Shown here: one piece after another, positions 1 to 12,500 of the stretch
Numbering within the stretch: position 1 is the first letter of the stretch
Layout: each line of letters starts with the position of its first letter
Position numbers and translations under genes: made by a program
NCBI GenBank assembly: GCA_032358255.1
Contig: JAULBX010016637.1
Location: forward strand, 1-64,000
Source: Heterotrichella gracilis
Taxonomy: Eukaryota; Sar; Xanthophyceae; Tribonematales; Xanthonemataceae
Length of the DNA stretch: 64,000 nt
Direction: 5' to 3'
Notes under the pieces: generated by a model
Seen by the model: the letters and a program-made list of their open reading frames with translations, nothing else
Database searches by the model: none
Told to the model about the DNA's origin: nothing

Positions 1-861
1 AGGTGCTATGCCCTTGTTACCCACGCCATGTTCCACTGGTTGCTGCCCGGCTTGTCTGTGTTTTTCAACATTGCTGGATGTGGTTTGCCGCCGTGTGTGG
101 GGGCGTTCTGTTTCTTTCTTTCTTTCTTTAGTACGTACATGCCTTGTCTGAGCAGCTGGCCGCAAAGACGGGGGCCCAATGCAGGCCCTGGGAGTTCTGC
201 GACATTACGAGTGCAGAAAGGCCACTGATAAAAAATAACATCAAAGAACAGGTTTGAACTGACAGCAATAAAAAGAATACCATGTGCAATGCGATGATCA
301 CAGTGATCACCCATTGGCAGCCCAAAAGCAGCGACGTGTCATGCCATAATGGTTGGGCTGCGTAAAGTGATGGACTAAGTAACATGCTTGACTTGGAAAT
401 ATTTGTCCACTAGGGTATACACAGTTTCTCTCGGGGCTGTGCACTGGGACAATGCGACACAGCGTTGCAAGGTGAGTGCCACAGATTGCCAGCATCATAA
501 ATGCAATACCATAATGCCAAAAACGACCGAAGGTGGGAGCAAAGAACGTACGCATGGTGACTCACATTGAATGATTGATGATAAAAAGAGGAGGAATAAA
601 ACAGACAGGGAACAAGAAGCTTGAGAGGCAGTATTAACAAGTGAAAAGAAGCCTCCTTGGACATAACGATGAAACAACCAGGGTTGTGCACTGTCCTTGA
701 GTAGCATAAATTAAATGCAAAGACCGGGGAATAGGTTATTCCAATCTGATGAAGACAATGCAGAGAGAAAATGAGCCATTTTGCAATTGTCGGGTCTGAA
801 AACATATAAATAAATGTAACAGACACCGCACTATCCTAACCTTGGACCCTCATCCAAACTG
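1..861. other. Left flank, no supported gene
   Basis: No gene can be supported here. It lies downstream of the minus-strand glycosyltransferase copy 1. Several overlapping minus-strand frames between about 130 and 555 encode hydrophobic stretches, but none has a start, a clear splice pattern or a family signature. A (TTTC)n microsatellite lies at 111-129. Confidence 0.5.
111..129. repeat. TTTC microsatellite
   Basis: About five TTTC units in a row, preceded by a GC-rich stretch. A GAAA tract with a similar short flank lies in the opposite orientation at 8361-8381. Confidence 0.9.
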
Positions 862-3800
862 TCATGTAATAGACTTTTCAGCGATTGAGAAACTTATCTG
901 CATGCACTGCAGCATCTCCTCACCATGCTCCTCCGGTAGCATAGCTTTCACACCACCCGCGTCCACCACGTCACCCAACCACAGTACATGTTCATGTTCA
1001 AGCTTTGCCAGCTCATCTGCCAGCCTTTGCTGCGAAATCTTGACAGGCTTGGTGGGGCGTTGGAAGGGTTGCAGGGCCTGGTTGGCGGGGAATGGCTTGC
1101 CTTCCAAAAGCAGTGAGTTTTCTGCTGCTGGCATGTGGTTGCTTTTTGTATTGTTGCTCAAGAGAGTGAGCAGTAGCTTGAAATCTGGGTAGAGCATGGC
1201 CTGCGAAGTAGCGCATATGCAATCATTATCTGTATAATCATCTTATGAAGCACGTACATGCACTGCATGCTGTTGCATGCTGGAATGCATCTATGGGTTT
1301 TGTTGCAAACCACTGATTTTGAGGCCACTGCAATTCATGGCACGATTTGTGTCATAGATTTGAGATAATATATCTTTCTGAATATCTCCTTTAACGAAAT
1401 TCACAAAGCATTGGTAGCTGTCTGACTGCAGGTGGGATGCATGCGATCCGGCAAACTGCAATATTTGTGACTTAATTTGTCGATTACTATTGACAGCATC
1501 CAAGATGTGCACAATTAATCGCATGCCGTATGCTTCTGGTCCCAGCAGAGTGGTAATCAACTTACCACATTGTCACAAGCAGGTGGTTTACACTGCCACG
1601 CAAAGCACGCTGGCTCTGCATCTTCTGGGTACAGCTGGGCATCAACCACTGGTACAGAGGACCAGCCATCCTTTGCGTAGCAGCCATACTCTGTGCGAGG
1701 CTTTCCCATGAGGGCGCCTGGCTGCGCAACCATAGGGCTGTCGCACGTGACCAGTGGCAGCACAGCAATGCGATTGCTCAGCAGTGCCACCTGCAGAGGA
1801 CAGACGTCTAACATTGTATATGAGTTTGCAGGGTACTGGATTTTGAACCTCACGCGTGTCATGATCGATCAACCCTTCAGTGTCATTTAGTACTAGTCCA
1901 GGGCAACCGCATCAGGTTCTGACATTGCTTATGGCAACTGCCAGAGCACTGCCACAAGTTTTATTCCTGGACTCATACTATTACATTATATACATAAAGT
2001 GCACTACAATACATGCATCCTTTGCATCAATCCAAATGGCTTCATCATCCATTGACCCATCTCCCAATTGCCACCCTTCCTTCCCTTCCCCTCACATCAA
2101 GATTGCAGTACACACACCACCCTGCCTGACTTCTTATTAATTTCCCCTTTGCCACACTTTTATCCCCCCCTTACCAGCGCCAGCCCCAGCATGACGTCAG
2201 CCACATTTTCCTGTGTGAGGCGCAGCTTCAGCCCGGGGTGGTCCACAACCACGCGCGGCACTGGTGCACCCAGCGGGGCATTGGCGTAAATGGCCCATGC
2301 CCCGGTGTGCTGCGCCAGAAGCTCCTCGACCTGATGGCAGGCAGGCAAAAACCTTTAGGGACCCTAATTAGGGTATTATGCACCTGCCGCAGCAGAAATC
2401 GTGATGTACCACAAGCACTCCTGCTGTGGTACAATGCCACGGCCACCAGTCAGTCTGCACTGACGCCACTGTCCATCGTAAATACAACACGGCGCAATGA
2501 TTTAATGCGCACGTCCTTGCAACTGAATCGCCACAGCTGTGCCCCAATCCCTGACATGATGTAATGGCCTTGACGACACGTGTGACGTCTGTACTCTTGA
2601 TTTTTGTGCACCTGCGTATACACACCTTCCAGTGGTACCAGCCCAGGATCTTCCAGAACACAGCGCGCATTGACCTGTCGCCCCCAATGTTCACCGTGTG
2701 GCTGAAAACAGCTTGAGGCGGCTGCCGGCCCCACCAGTGCAGCTCGCAATAACCTGCACAGCACGCAATGCAAGGCAGGTTCATGCCACATGCTGCAACC
2801 CAATCGCTTGCGATGTAACACGTCACCGATGTACTGCACGGATGACTTGAGGATAGGGAGACACAGAGCACTTCTTATCTGCTCTGCCTGCTCAGGCTTG
2901 TAAACACCACCCACATGCTATGTCACTTTTAAAAGTGAAAGGCAACTTCACTGCACATGCATGCATTTATGTACAGCGCCCATCTGCCTTTGTATCTAAC
3001 CGCACGCACCTCCAATCATGGTCTGCATAATGAACATGCTCGACAAGCTCTTGCCCATGCGCTCCTTGTACTGCTGCCAGTCCCTGCCCCCGGGCTCGGA
3101 CCATTCCTGGCCGCTCTCTCCACCCAGTCGCTCCATGATGGCGCTGGTCCATGGCACCCTCTCAGGCGGCATCACGGGGCCGCCAAGGCTCTCCGGCATC
3201 TCACCAGGGGCAATGAAGCGCACGTCGGCCCAGGAATAGTGCACTGAAAGGGTTGGGGAGGGGGTGCGTCAATGTGCATGGGACCCTTAGAAGGTAGCCC
3301 TAATGGGGCACAAGGGTAGGACCTCCATAATGCATGAACATTTACTTTGGTTTAAAGATACAAAACTGCTGCATTTATGCAATTAAAAAGAAATAAATCA
3401 CAAATTCCACACCAGCACTCCCATCGCCGGCATAGGAGGTCAATTGCATCCCCTGCTCGCTACCCTCAACCATGTGCACCTAAGTGATGTGCTGGGATCT
3501 GTGGCAGCCATTGTGCTGCGAAGCTGTGTGCACCTACATCGCGTAGCATTGAACCTCCCTTGTCACTCCCTTGGCATGTCCATCCAGACTCGGTGCTGGA
3601 ACGCATCCATTGGGGCGTCGTCCAGGTATTTTTCCTTGAACCGGGCAAACATCGCCTGCCACTCAGCGTAGCAAGGGTCGTTATCCACCCGCACCTGCAC
3701 AGGATTTTACAGGGTTTTTAGTAAAGTTTAAGCAATGACGATGCGGTCAATCTCCATTTGCAGGGTATGGCTAGGGAATGGCTAGAGTTTGTGTAGGGTT

Positions 3801-6800
3801 TGGCTAGGGTTTGCGTAGAGTCCTCTGTTATCCTTCTCACCATGGCGGCCACTAGCTGCAGGGCTTAGCTAGGGTTGTACTAGGGCTTGAGTAGGGTCCT
3901 CTGTACCCTTACCATGGTGGCCACTGCCAGGCGCTGGCCATACATTGCGCTGCGGAAGACGTCATCCAGCAGGTTCTGGCGAACGAGGGCCCAGTAGCGC
4001 TCAGGGGGTCTGTCATGCGGCCAGCGCTCGCGCCACCAGCTGTCAGTATCACCATAGCGCATGCCCTAGGGTGAGCAAATGGGGGGTGAATGGGGGCTGG
4101 AGCAAACGCATTGCCTAAAATTTTCAATGTATACACAGGATGCAAGGCTGACTGCTACCTGGCTGGAGTAGAGGAATGCATATAGCAACTTGCTGAATGC
4201 TATTGCAGGATTGGAGGTGGAGAGAAGTGTTTGACAGCATGCATGCATACCATGGTCTGCATGCAATTGTGACAAATTAAGAGCTTTCCCTCCTTGCAGA
4301 TTACTGGCTGCAGCGCAAATAGATAGCCCAGGCTAATTCAGGATGCGCAGGCTGTATTCCCTGTGCCCCACGTCCATCCTTCACCCACCCTGTCCACAAA
4401 ATCTGCCATTCCCCATGCTGTTGGCCCATTGGGGTGTATGTTCTGCCAGTAGGTGACACCTGAGTTGGTCCCCAGCAGGGACTCGTGGTTGGACTCATCC
4501 TGCAAAAGCATGGTAGGCATGGGCCTCAGGAGAGTATGCACATTTTTGGCGCCAATCAGGTATATGCTTGGTATGTCCACGTCGCTGGTGGAAACTTGTA
4601 TGGTAAGTGCCTGGTCTCAGAGCGCCGCTGTGCAATGCGCAGCTATACTTTTTAATGTTTTTACCAAGCATGTCTGTTTGGCGGTGCAATGTGGCCAACC
4701 CATCTCACGTTATCTGGCAGTGGAGCATCGCCTGCATTGGTCAAACTCAAATGTGCCACTCGCATGGCATGAAGGTGTCATGCACTGCATAGAATGGCGA
4801 CGTCCCCATAACCACGCTGTTCAAATGCTGGCAGAAGCATGCGTACCTGGAAGATGTAGTTGAGGGACGAGTAGGGCGGTGCCTTGAAATACTTATAGAC
4901 ATCATCGTGAATTGTGACATCAATATCAGTGCCAAGCACGTTGTACCCAAAGCGCACAGCCCGTGCGACCTGCACCATTGTCCAAAAGCGCTGTCACCTG
5001 TTGGCAGCATATACCATACACCTAAATAAAATACCACAAGGACCCTGACGTGGCCAACATTCCCCACAGCAACTGCTTGAAAAATTGCTTTCCAAAAAGT
5101 TATGGCAGCACCAACAAATGGCAGGAATGTTTCATGGTGGTTCTAGGCTAAAATATCTTGATTTTATTTTTGGCCCCTGCATCCCTGTCTTTCACAATTG
5201 AGCACGATTGTTTTTATCTTTTTGGATCTTATTTTAGATCCAAATAATAGGATAAACGGGCTCAAAAACAGGAGAAATGGGCTCAAAAGCAGTGAGGCTT
5301 TACATCAGTACATTGGCAAGCAGATATTTCAGCACCAACAGTGACAGTGGACGCGCAAAAATCAGTGGGGTGTGGAGGCAGATATGTTGATTTTTTAGGA
5401 TCCCAATCCTTCTTTGAGGAATTATCACTCAAATTATAAATTATAATCAAAGGCAGTGCGCATGTACACCTAGGTAGCAGCCTGACCATGGTGTTCACCT
5501 CATACAGGAGCACAAACTTCCTGAGGATGCCGTTGAAGCCATGCTGCTTGAACACGGATGGCGCCTCAGGACGGTCCCGAATCGAATCCCACGCACAACC
5601 TGCACGGACATGCAAGGAACCCTCAGCCTTCTTACGTTGCAATTTAATGATGAGTGCCCAACCACATGGCAGGGCCATGACAGGGTAATTTCGGACCCTT
5701 CCAGCCAGCCTTCCCCAGACACCCAAAATTTGCTCCCAGGGCGTGTCGCCAGCCATCCCCTGCCACACCATGGGTAGGCACAATTATTATTATTATTACA
5801 CGCGTAAAGGCAACAAAACCAGATCAGCAATCAGGCTTGCACAAGCATGCGCCACCCGTCCCTATCCTGGGTAGGCACAATGCCTGGCGCCTAACACAAC
5901 GGCACACCACCCCAGCTTTCATCCCCATCCCCAATTGCCCCACCTGCCCTGGGCATGAGCTCCATGATACTGCAGCACAGCTCCCTGGTGGGCGCCATGG
6001 CCACCCAGTGGTCGTAGCCAAGGTCACGCAGGTTGAACATGAGGTTCAGGCTCTCGCTGAGGTGCATCTCGTCAACCAGGAACAGGATGATCTCGCGCTT
6101 GTAGCTGCGGGTCTGCAAAGGGGGCAGCAGAGGTATCATGCTGTTCCGTATCACACATTACCATATGCGTTGAGGCAAATGTGATTCTGTTACACGCCGT
6201 AGATTGTATGACACTATTTATGTTTCTGTCGATCATTTACGGTTTGTAGGTATCGATTCATGCAACCAGTGGCAGTACATGTACCATGACATGAGCATAA
6301 TCTGTTGCAATCTCCCATTTACTTAACAACATTGTGTATGGGATTGCTTGTTGCCATTCGACATCCATCACTTGTGGCTGTTCATGGGATGCGACATCTA
6401 CCTTGAGCATCTCCTCCATGGTCCCCTCTGTATCCAGGTCCCCCACCCATGCAGGCAGCTTGAACAGGCTGAAGTGGGTGGCGGAGGGGGAAAGGTGGGA
6501 CAGGCCGCACACCCTGCAGGACAAGGGGAAGCCATGGTGAAATTGTGGGCTTGGCTGCAGCAATCATGCCAGCTAAGTTGTTGGATTCCCACCCACTTTA
6601 GCATTATGCTGTCATAGCAACATGGGATATCACCGCCACTGGAGGGGAAAGCTGAATCGAATATGTACCAGGTTATTGTCCTGGATGTGAGGCCACATGT
6701 GGTACTATGCCGTGGCTTTCAGAAGGCGCAAGTGATTCATGCATGATCAGTGCACTGTGTTGATGTTGTAGAAGACGCACTTGTGTAACCGCATGGATTG

Positions 6801-7243
6801 CAAGGATTTTGGCTGTCTGTTTGTGATTTGAGGACAACCTTAAGGGTGCCTAAGAGCAGCATCAAGTTACTTGATTCCAAGTACCTGCCAGAGCTTGCAA
6901 TCCATCTTTTGTAGCGCACACTATCGGCCCAATCCAGGTCATCCAATTTCAGTTTCGGGACCTGGCCAAGGCTGATTGTCCCAGTAAGGCCGCAGCCGTG
7001 AGCTGCAAACTGGTGTTGCGTGTGCAGGGACGCCTGCAGCTGCCGCTTTGCAGTTGCACCGTGCCAGAGCAGGTGTCGCGCATGGTGCCGTGTGCGTGGG
7101 CACAGCTCACCCACTGAGGAGTGGGTGCTGGCCCGTGCCGTTGCTGTCCTGGTGCGGTTCTGGGCGCGTGCTATTGCTTCCACCTGGGCTGGGCTGGTGG
7201 GTGACAGCAGTGCAAGGAGCAAGGCTGCCGCGAGCAGACATGC
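862..7243 (-). pseudogene. GT77-like glycosyltransferase, copy 1 (probably decayed)
   Basis: Tandem paralogue of the gene at 9599-14679. Exons in coding order: 7243-6885, 6513-6402, 6112-5944, 5599-5499, 4969-4847, 4499-4389, 4065-3913, 3694-3538, 3243-3010, 2753-2626, 2330-2175, 1790-1566 and 1200-862. Phases close throughout. The first visible exon carries a hydrophobic anchor (ACLLAAALLLALLS) and starts at an acceptor, so the start codon must lie in an unseen upstream exon or be lost. The fifth exon has the nucleotide-sugar motif GTDIDVT, the counterpart of DxD in PF03407/GT77 proteins. Oddities: a TGA at 3563-3565 replaces a Trp (MPREWQ-type context in copy 2), and an extra intron (3695-3912) splits the exon that is single in copy 2. 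All other exons are intact. It could be a young pseudogene or a truncated form. The family call is moderate. Confidence 0.65.
3695..3912 (-). repeat. Extra intron with duplicated exon-edge segment
   Basis: This intron exists only in copy 1. It contains TAGGGTT-rich sequence and two related segments, 3814-3853 and 3891-3925. The second holds the real donor (coding strand CCACCATG/GTAAG). The first carries a similar exon-like edge and donor (CCGCCATG/GTGAG). The reading frame across the intron aligns with copy 2 without gain or loss of residues. Confidence 0.7.
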
Positions 7244-9598
7244 CTGCACAGTAGTTGTAGCAGTGGTTTGATTGCACAACAGGAGTGACTAGGCACAACT
7301 GTTGTTCGTTGGGTGTCGCTGCGCGTGGTGGGCATGGCAGTGCTGGGGCCCATGGCCAGGAAGCTTGCAGGAGATCACTATATACTTAGAGATGCAGGTG
7401 ATGACGGATGCAGGTGATAACATGTCACAGCGCTCCAAGAGCTTTAAAGGGTTGCTCATCCTTAGGAGGTATGAGAGGTACTCAAGTTGACGTGTGATCT
7501 GTTTGCTCGTGAAGAACGCTCGCAAGATGCGGTCACCCTGGCGGCCAAGCACCCTGGTGTACGGCCCTGTCGGCACAGCAAGCAAGTTCGAACTGACACC
7601 GTCAAATGCCGCTTGAAGGCTTTACAATTTGAATGGTAGCAGTGGCAGTCCCGAAGCACAACCTAGCAACTGTGCCCTGTTTCCGCGCGACAGGCGAAAC
7701 CTCCTGTCACGACATGCATGCAAAGCTGGTTCACCTGCCGAGAGCACTGCATTCACACGTTGATCCAGTTACTACGCCAGCCCAGCTCTGCAAACCCCAG
7801 TGATTGTCACCACCAAACGTAACTCCTTGAAAAACTGAACTGCCGTAGTGAGTGCATGCAGTCATTGCCAGTGGCATGGCGGTTGCGCATTATCGCTTTG
7901 GCGGGCTCGATTTTTTTCTAAACAGCAACACACGAGCATTGCTAACATACTGGTGTGAACAGATAGCCGCCGAGTAGCAGTTGCCTATCGAGAACGCTCT
8001 AGCTTCAGCTCCACCTTCTAGAGTCTAGACTTGTCAGATTACTTCCTCTGCCAGTCAACCGGGCTGTTCATGGCTCGGGATTTGTTCACTCTGTGTGAAC
8101 ATTGGGGAGAATGACAGTGATAAGTGTGTCGCAGCTGTCGCGCTGCAGGCTGCTGGAGTGACGTAAGTGTGTACACGGCACTGCGCAGATGCATGCATGC
8201 ATCTCCTCGCATCGTCTGTGGACCCAAAGCTCAGCAAGCTGCTCACCACTCGTGTCTTATACGTACCTGTTTGGCTAGGGGTGGGCGGGGGCAACTTACG
8301 CAACTCATCAGTGTGCAAGACTCCGCACACTGCATAAGTCGAAACGGCAGTCTACGGAGTGAAAGAAAGAAAGAAAGAAACAAAACGCCCACAGGAAGCA
8401 GCCAAGCACAACACACACAACAGGGCGTGTTCCACCTCGCCAGAAACCCCAAAAGCGTGGATCACAAGGCATAGCCTGAAGCATAGCCTCGGTAGAAGAA
8501 AACAGTCAGTCTGAATATGTGTCGCGGGGTGGAAAAAATTGATCAAGTCTGCGGCGGGTGCGGCTAGTGGAAGGGGGGGGCTGAGTATAAGCAGAAAAGG
8601 CAGTAACAGGAGAGAGAGCAGGGCGGGTGGGAGAGGTGTGGGGCAGCATATGAGATTGGGAGGGCACATGTGGAGGCGGGTGGCTGGGATGAAGGGCTGA
8701 AGGCTGTGGGTGGGAAGTGGCGGCAGGAGCTGGCGGCAAAACGGGGATGGACGAGGAGGTGGCGAGGAGGTAGCGTCTGGTTTGGTAGGCAGCAAACGAG
8801 CGTCTTGCAGCAGCAAGTTGAAGGCGTGTGAGACAAGATTCAAGTTGAGATGTACGACACTGCCTACTAGCTCACTCACACTGTAGGCTACAGAGGTGAG
8901 CTTCTTGTACAGAAGCACAGTGATCAGCAGTCTCCACTTGCTGTCTCCAGCCAGTGCAACACGAATGTACATCGAAGAAACCCACTGAATGACTGTCTTA
9001 GTCACAAACAGGACAGGACTTGAAAGATATATTTTCTGAACAAGACTACACAGACATGGAAGGTCTCCCCCACATATCTGGGATAACTGGGAAAGCATAG
9101 GAAGCATGGAGGCAGAAACATGCAAAATAAATCTCAGCAGAGCATCTTGGAACCGCTGAACAGAACTAGGTTATGGGCTTGTGTTCCCCAAACTACTTGT
9201 GATAACGGTTTCCAAAGCCATGCACGCTGTATGCTACAGAAAACATCTATCATAACACGGTAATCACACACCCTCTCAAAGAAATAGAATGAACAACACA
9301 AAAGGACCGCACAACTCTCAGCCAGGCATGTGGCAACTGCATGTTCGACACGGATGGTGAAGGAAAAGCGTACAGTGGACATGGCAAATTTCAGCAGTTT
9401 CACGTTGGTACAGTCGTCAAGTGGCCCAGGAGAACATGTCCAATGTCAAGGATTGCAAAGGTACCCACTGGCACCTGAAATTTTTGCATTCCAGTCACCC
9501 CCCCGCTGGCACCATAGGTGCTAACAGCTGGACCTTGAGGCCAGTACAGTCAAACGGAACTTTCGCTATTTTCAAATAACGTCATGCACTCACCAATT
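7244..9598. other. Spacer between glycosyltransferase copies; possible unassigned exons
   Basis: No recognised gene. On the minus strand an open stretch about 9155-8700, preceded by an acceptor-like site, encodes a leucine-rich, membrane-like sequence (for example RFQDALLRFILHVSASML) that then becomes proline-rich. A second open stretch lies at 9403-9134. They might be exons of an unknown membrane protein, but no start, no donor chain and no family match is visible. A GAAA microsatellite is at 8361-8381. The part 7300-8350 shows nothing. Confidence 0.3.
8361..8381. repeat. GAAA microsatellite
   Basis: About five GAAA units in a row within the spacer between the two glycosyltransferase genes. 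Confidence 0.9.
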
Positions 9599-12500
9599 TT
9601 ATTGGATGGCTGACACAGGAATTGCAAACGTGGTACGCATACATTGAAGCAGAGAATTCCAGGCTGACTTTGAGAACGCCTCCTTTACGCCTTGCGCCTT
9701 CACCCCTTGTCCCAGCCACAGCACGGGCTCGTGTGCATACGTTTTCAGCGTGGCTGCCAGCTGCTCGTGTGACATTGCCAGAGGCTCGACGGCGCGTTGA
9801 AAGGGCTGGACAGACCCATTATCTGGGAAGGGGCTGCCCAGCACTGTGTTGCCATTGCTTGGGATCTGACTCGATCCCAGCTCCTTGCTGACCAGGTCAA
9901 GCACCAGCTTGAAATCAGGGAAGAGCATGGCCTGCAACAACACCCAGTAAAGTCAGCTCCTGCCATGTAATTTTTTCAACCAACGCCCTCGTGCTTGAGA
10001 TGGGGACCGCTGATGATTTAATTTGTCTATTAAATGCAACTCCTGCCTAAGGCTACCTGTCGTAGTCCACAAGAAACCAAGCCCCCAGAAAATGCAGCCT
10101 ATCATTGGGACCACCATTGGCAGGGCATTAGCCATGCACCCTGCATGGTGCCACGCGGCAACTGATGATGCACTTTCGTCAAGCACAACCACCATTCACA
10201 GCAGAAACCCCACCGCATTTTCCACTCACCTTGGTGCTGCATGATGGTGGCTTGAACTGCCACGCAAAGCACGCTGGCTCTGCATCTTCTGGGTACAGCT
10301 GGGCATCAACCACTGGCACAGAGGACCAGCCATCCACTGCATAGCACCCATAGTCTGTGCGGGGCTTGCCGGTGAGGGCGCCTGGGCGCGCAAAGATGGG
10401 GCTGTCGCACGTGACCAGTGGCAGAACGGCGGTGCGGTTGCTCAGCATTGCCACCTGCAGAGCACAGCAAGCAGCAATCGGTGGTGGGTTGGAGGAGGCG
10501 ATCATAACCTTGTGGTGGTCACATGTGCAGCTCTGTGACCACCACCACCACCACAAAAGCCGTAGAACCAATGGCTTCAGTCAATTGCCAAGTTCCTCAT
10601 CACAGGCTACCATTTCCATCCTACATCATCAATTCTACAGATATAAGCAAAAACCATGGGGACCAGGCCAATCCACTCCCTTCGGTCCCATCACTGTTCC
10701 CCCTTACCAGTGCCAGCCCCATCATGATGTCAGCCACATTGTCCTGGTTGAGGCGCAGCTGCAGGCCAGGGTGGTACGCAACCACGCGCGGCAGGCCCGT
10801 CTCAGTGGGCGACATGGTGAACAGCGTCTTCCTGCCATGGTACAGCGCCACAAGCTCCTCCACCTGCGCAACAGGAGGAGAGCTACGATGTTGGTCTTGG
10901 TCGGCACTACAAGCTGATCAGTGGCACCCAAACCCCGGTGCTGTGATATGGCCGCATGCGTACTAATAATTCCAAATGCCCAATACACCAAGTATAATTT
11001 GAAAGCAACATGAGAATATATGTACACCTCTTCCATGCACAGGTGCACAGGATGTGCAACCATACAGGTGACTGCCAGCGATTGTCACGTGTGATGCCTT
11101 GCAAGACAATTTCTCACCAGCGGCAAGCCTTAGAGAACATACCTTCCAATGGTACCAGCCAGCCACCTTCCAGTAGAACACGCGCATGTGGTGGTCACCG
11201 CCGATGCCCACAGTATGGCTGAACAGCACAGGCGGAGGCTGGCGACCCCACCACAAAAACTTGCAGTGACCTGCAATTCAAAAGCCACTGTGACACCAAA
11301 AGATTTTGCACAGGCAGCAGTTTGGGAGTGGGCACATGCGCTGGGGCACAATGCTCTCCACACCAGTGCGATGCACAAGCTATCATCCAGGTCCAACACC
11401 CCAAACCCTAAATAGGGCTGCTTGGAGTATGTTTACACCAAAGACAAGCTGGGGGTTCATGCCACCATGAGCAGCAAGTTTGCAAGCCCCCTCACCTCCA
11501 ATCATGGTCTGCATGATGAACATGTGTGACATGCTTTTGCCCAAGCGCTCATTGTATTGCTGCCAGTCCCTGGCACCCGGCTCAGTCCACTCCTGGCCGC
11601 TCTCCCTGCCCAGGCGCCGCATGATGGCTCGGGTCCATGGGCCCCTCTCAGGCGGCATCACGGGGCCACCAAGGCTCTCCGGCATCTCACCAGGGGCTAT
11701 GAAGCGCACGTCCGCCCAGGAGTATTGTACTGCAGGAACGATACAGGTCATAATCCTGATTGGTCAACATCCTTAGCAATTGGAATGCCATTCGTTGCCC
11801 TTGCCCACATCGTGTGATTTGCACCTTTGAAATTTGAACGCACATGCAACCAACGCACTGCAAGACAGGTGATATGCACTACTACAATTTGTACAGGCCC
11901 TTTTATTTGCAGCTGCATTATCGCTGCTACCACACATCACCCTAGCCTGTGCTGGAACGTACATCTTGTTGTGTTGAATCGGGCCTGCCACTCCTCAGGC
12001 ATGACCAGCCACTCGCTGTGTGCAAGCGCCCTGGCGGACGGATTATCCAGGTACTTGATTTTGTATGCTTCAAACGCCTTCTGCCATTCCGCATACATCG
12101 GATCATCCGGCCCGCGCTTCAGCGTGGCAAAGCCCAGACGTTGGCCGTGCATTACGCTGCGGAACACATCGTCCAGCAGCACCTGGCGGGTGAGGGTCCA
12201 GTACCGCTGGTGGGCCTGCTCCGTTGGCCACCGCTCACGCCACCAGCTGTCGGTCTCACCGTAGCGCATCCCCTGCATGGTTACACACATGCCAGGGCTG
12301 GATATGGGAGTCAAGTCATACAGACCGATGCAGGCATTCAAGCGAATAAGAGAGGGCATGGGAGGACAGCGAGGTGCGCAGAAAGTGGCTTCAAGGCGGA
12401 AATTCATGCAGTGGGTGTGTGGGTTCACGCACCCTATCAACAAGCTCCGCTAGTGCCCATGCTGTCGGCCCGTTTGGGTGTATGTTCTGCCAGTAGGTGA

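Noticed and set aside
3563-3565. Selenocysteine reading of the TGA in glycosyltransferase copy 1
   Set aside because: The paralogue has Trp and not Cys at this position, and no reason for a redox residue is seen, so a nonsense change is simpler.
111-8381. TTTC and GAAA tracts as an inverted repeat framing glycosyltransferase copy 1
   Set aside because: Beyond the microsatellite only about 15 flanking bases are similar, which is too little to claim a mobile element or duplication border.
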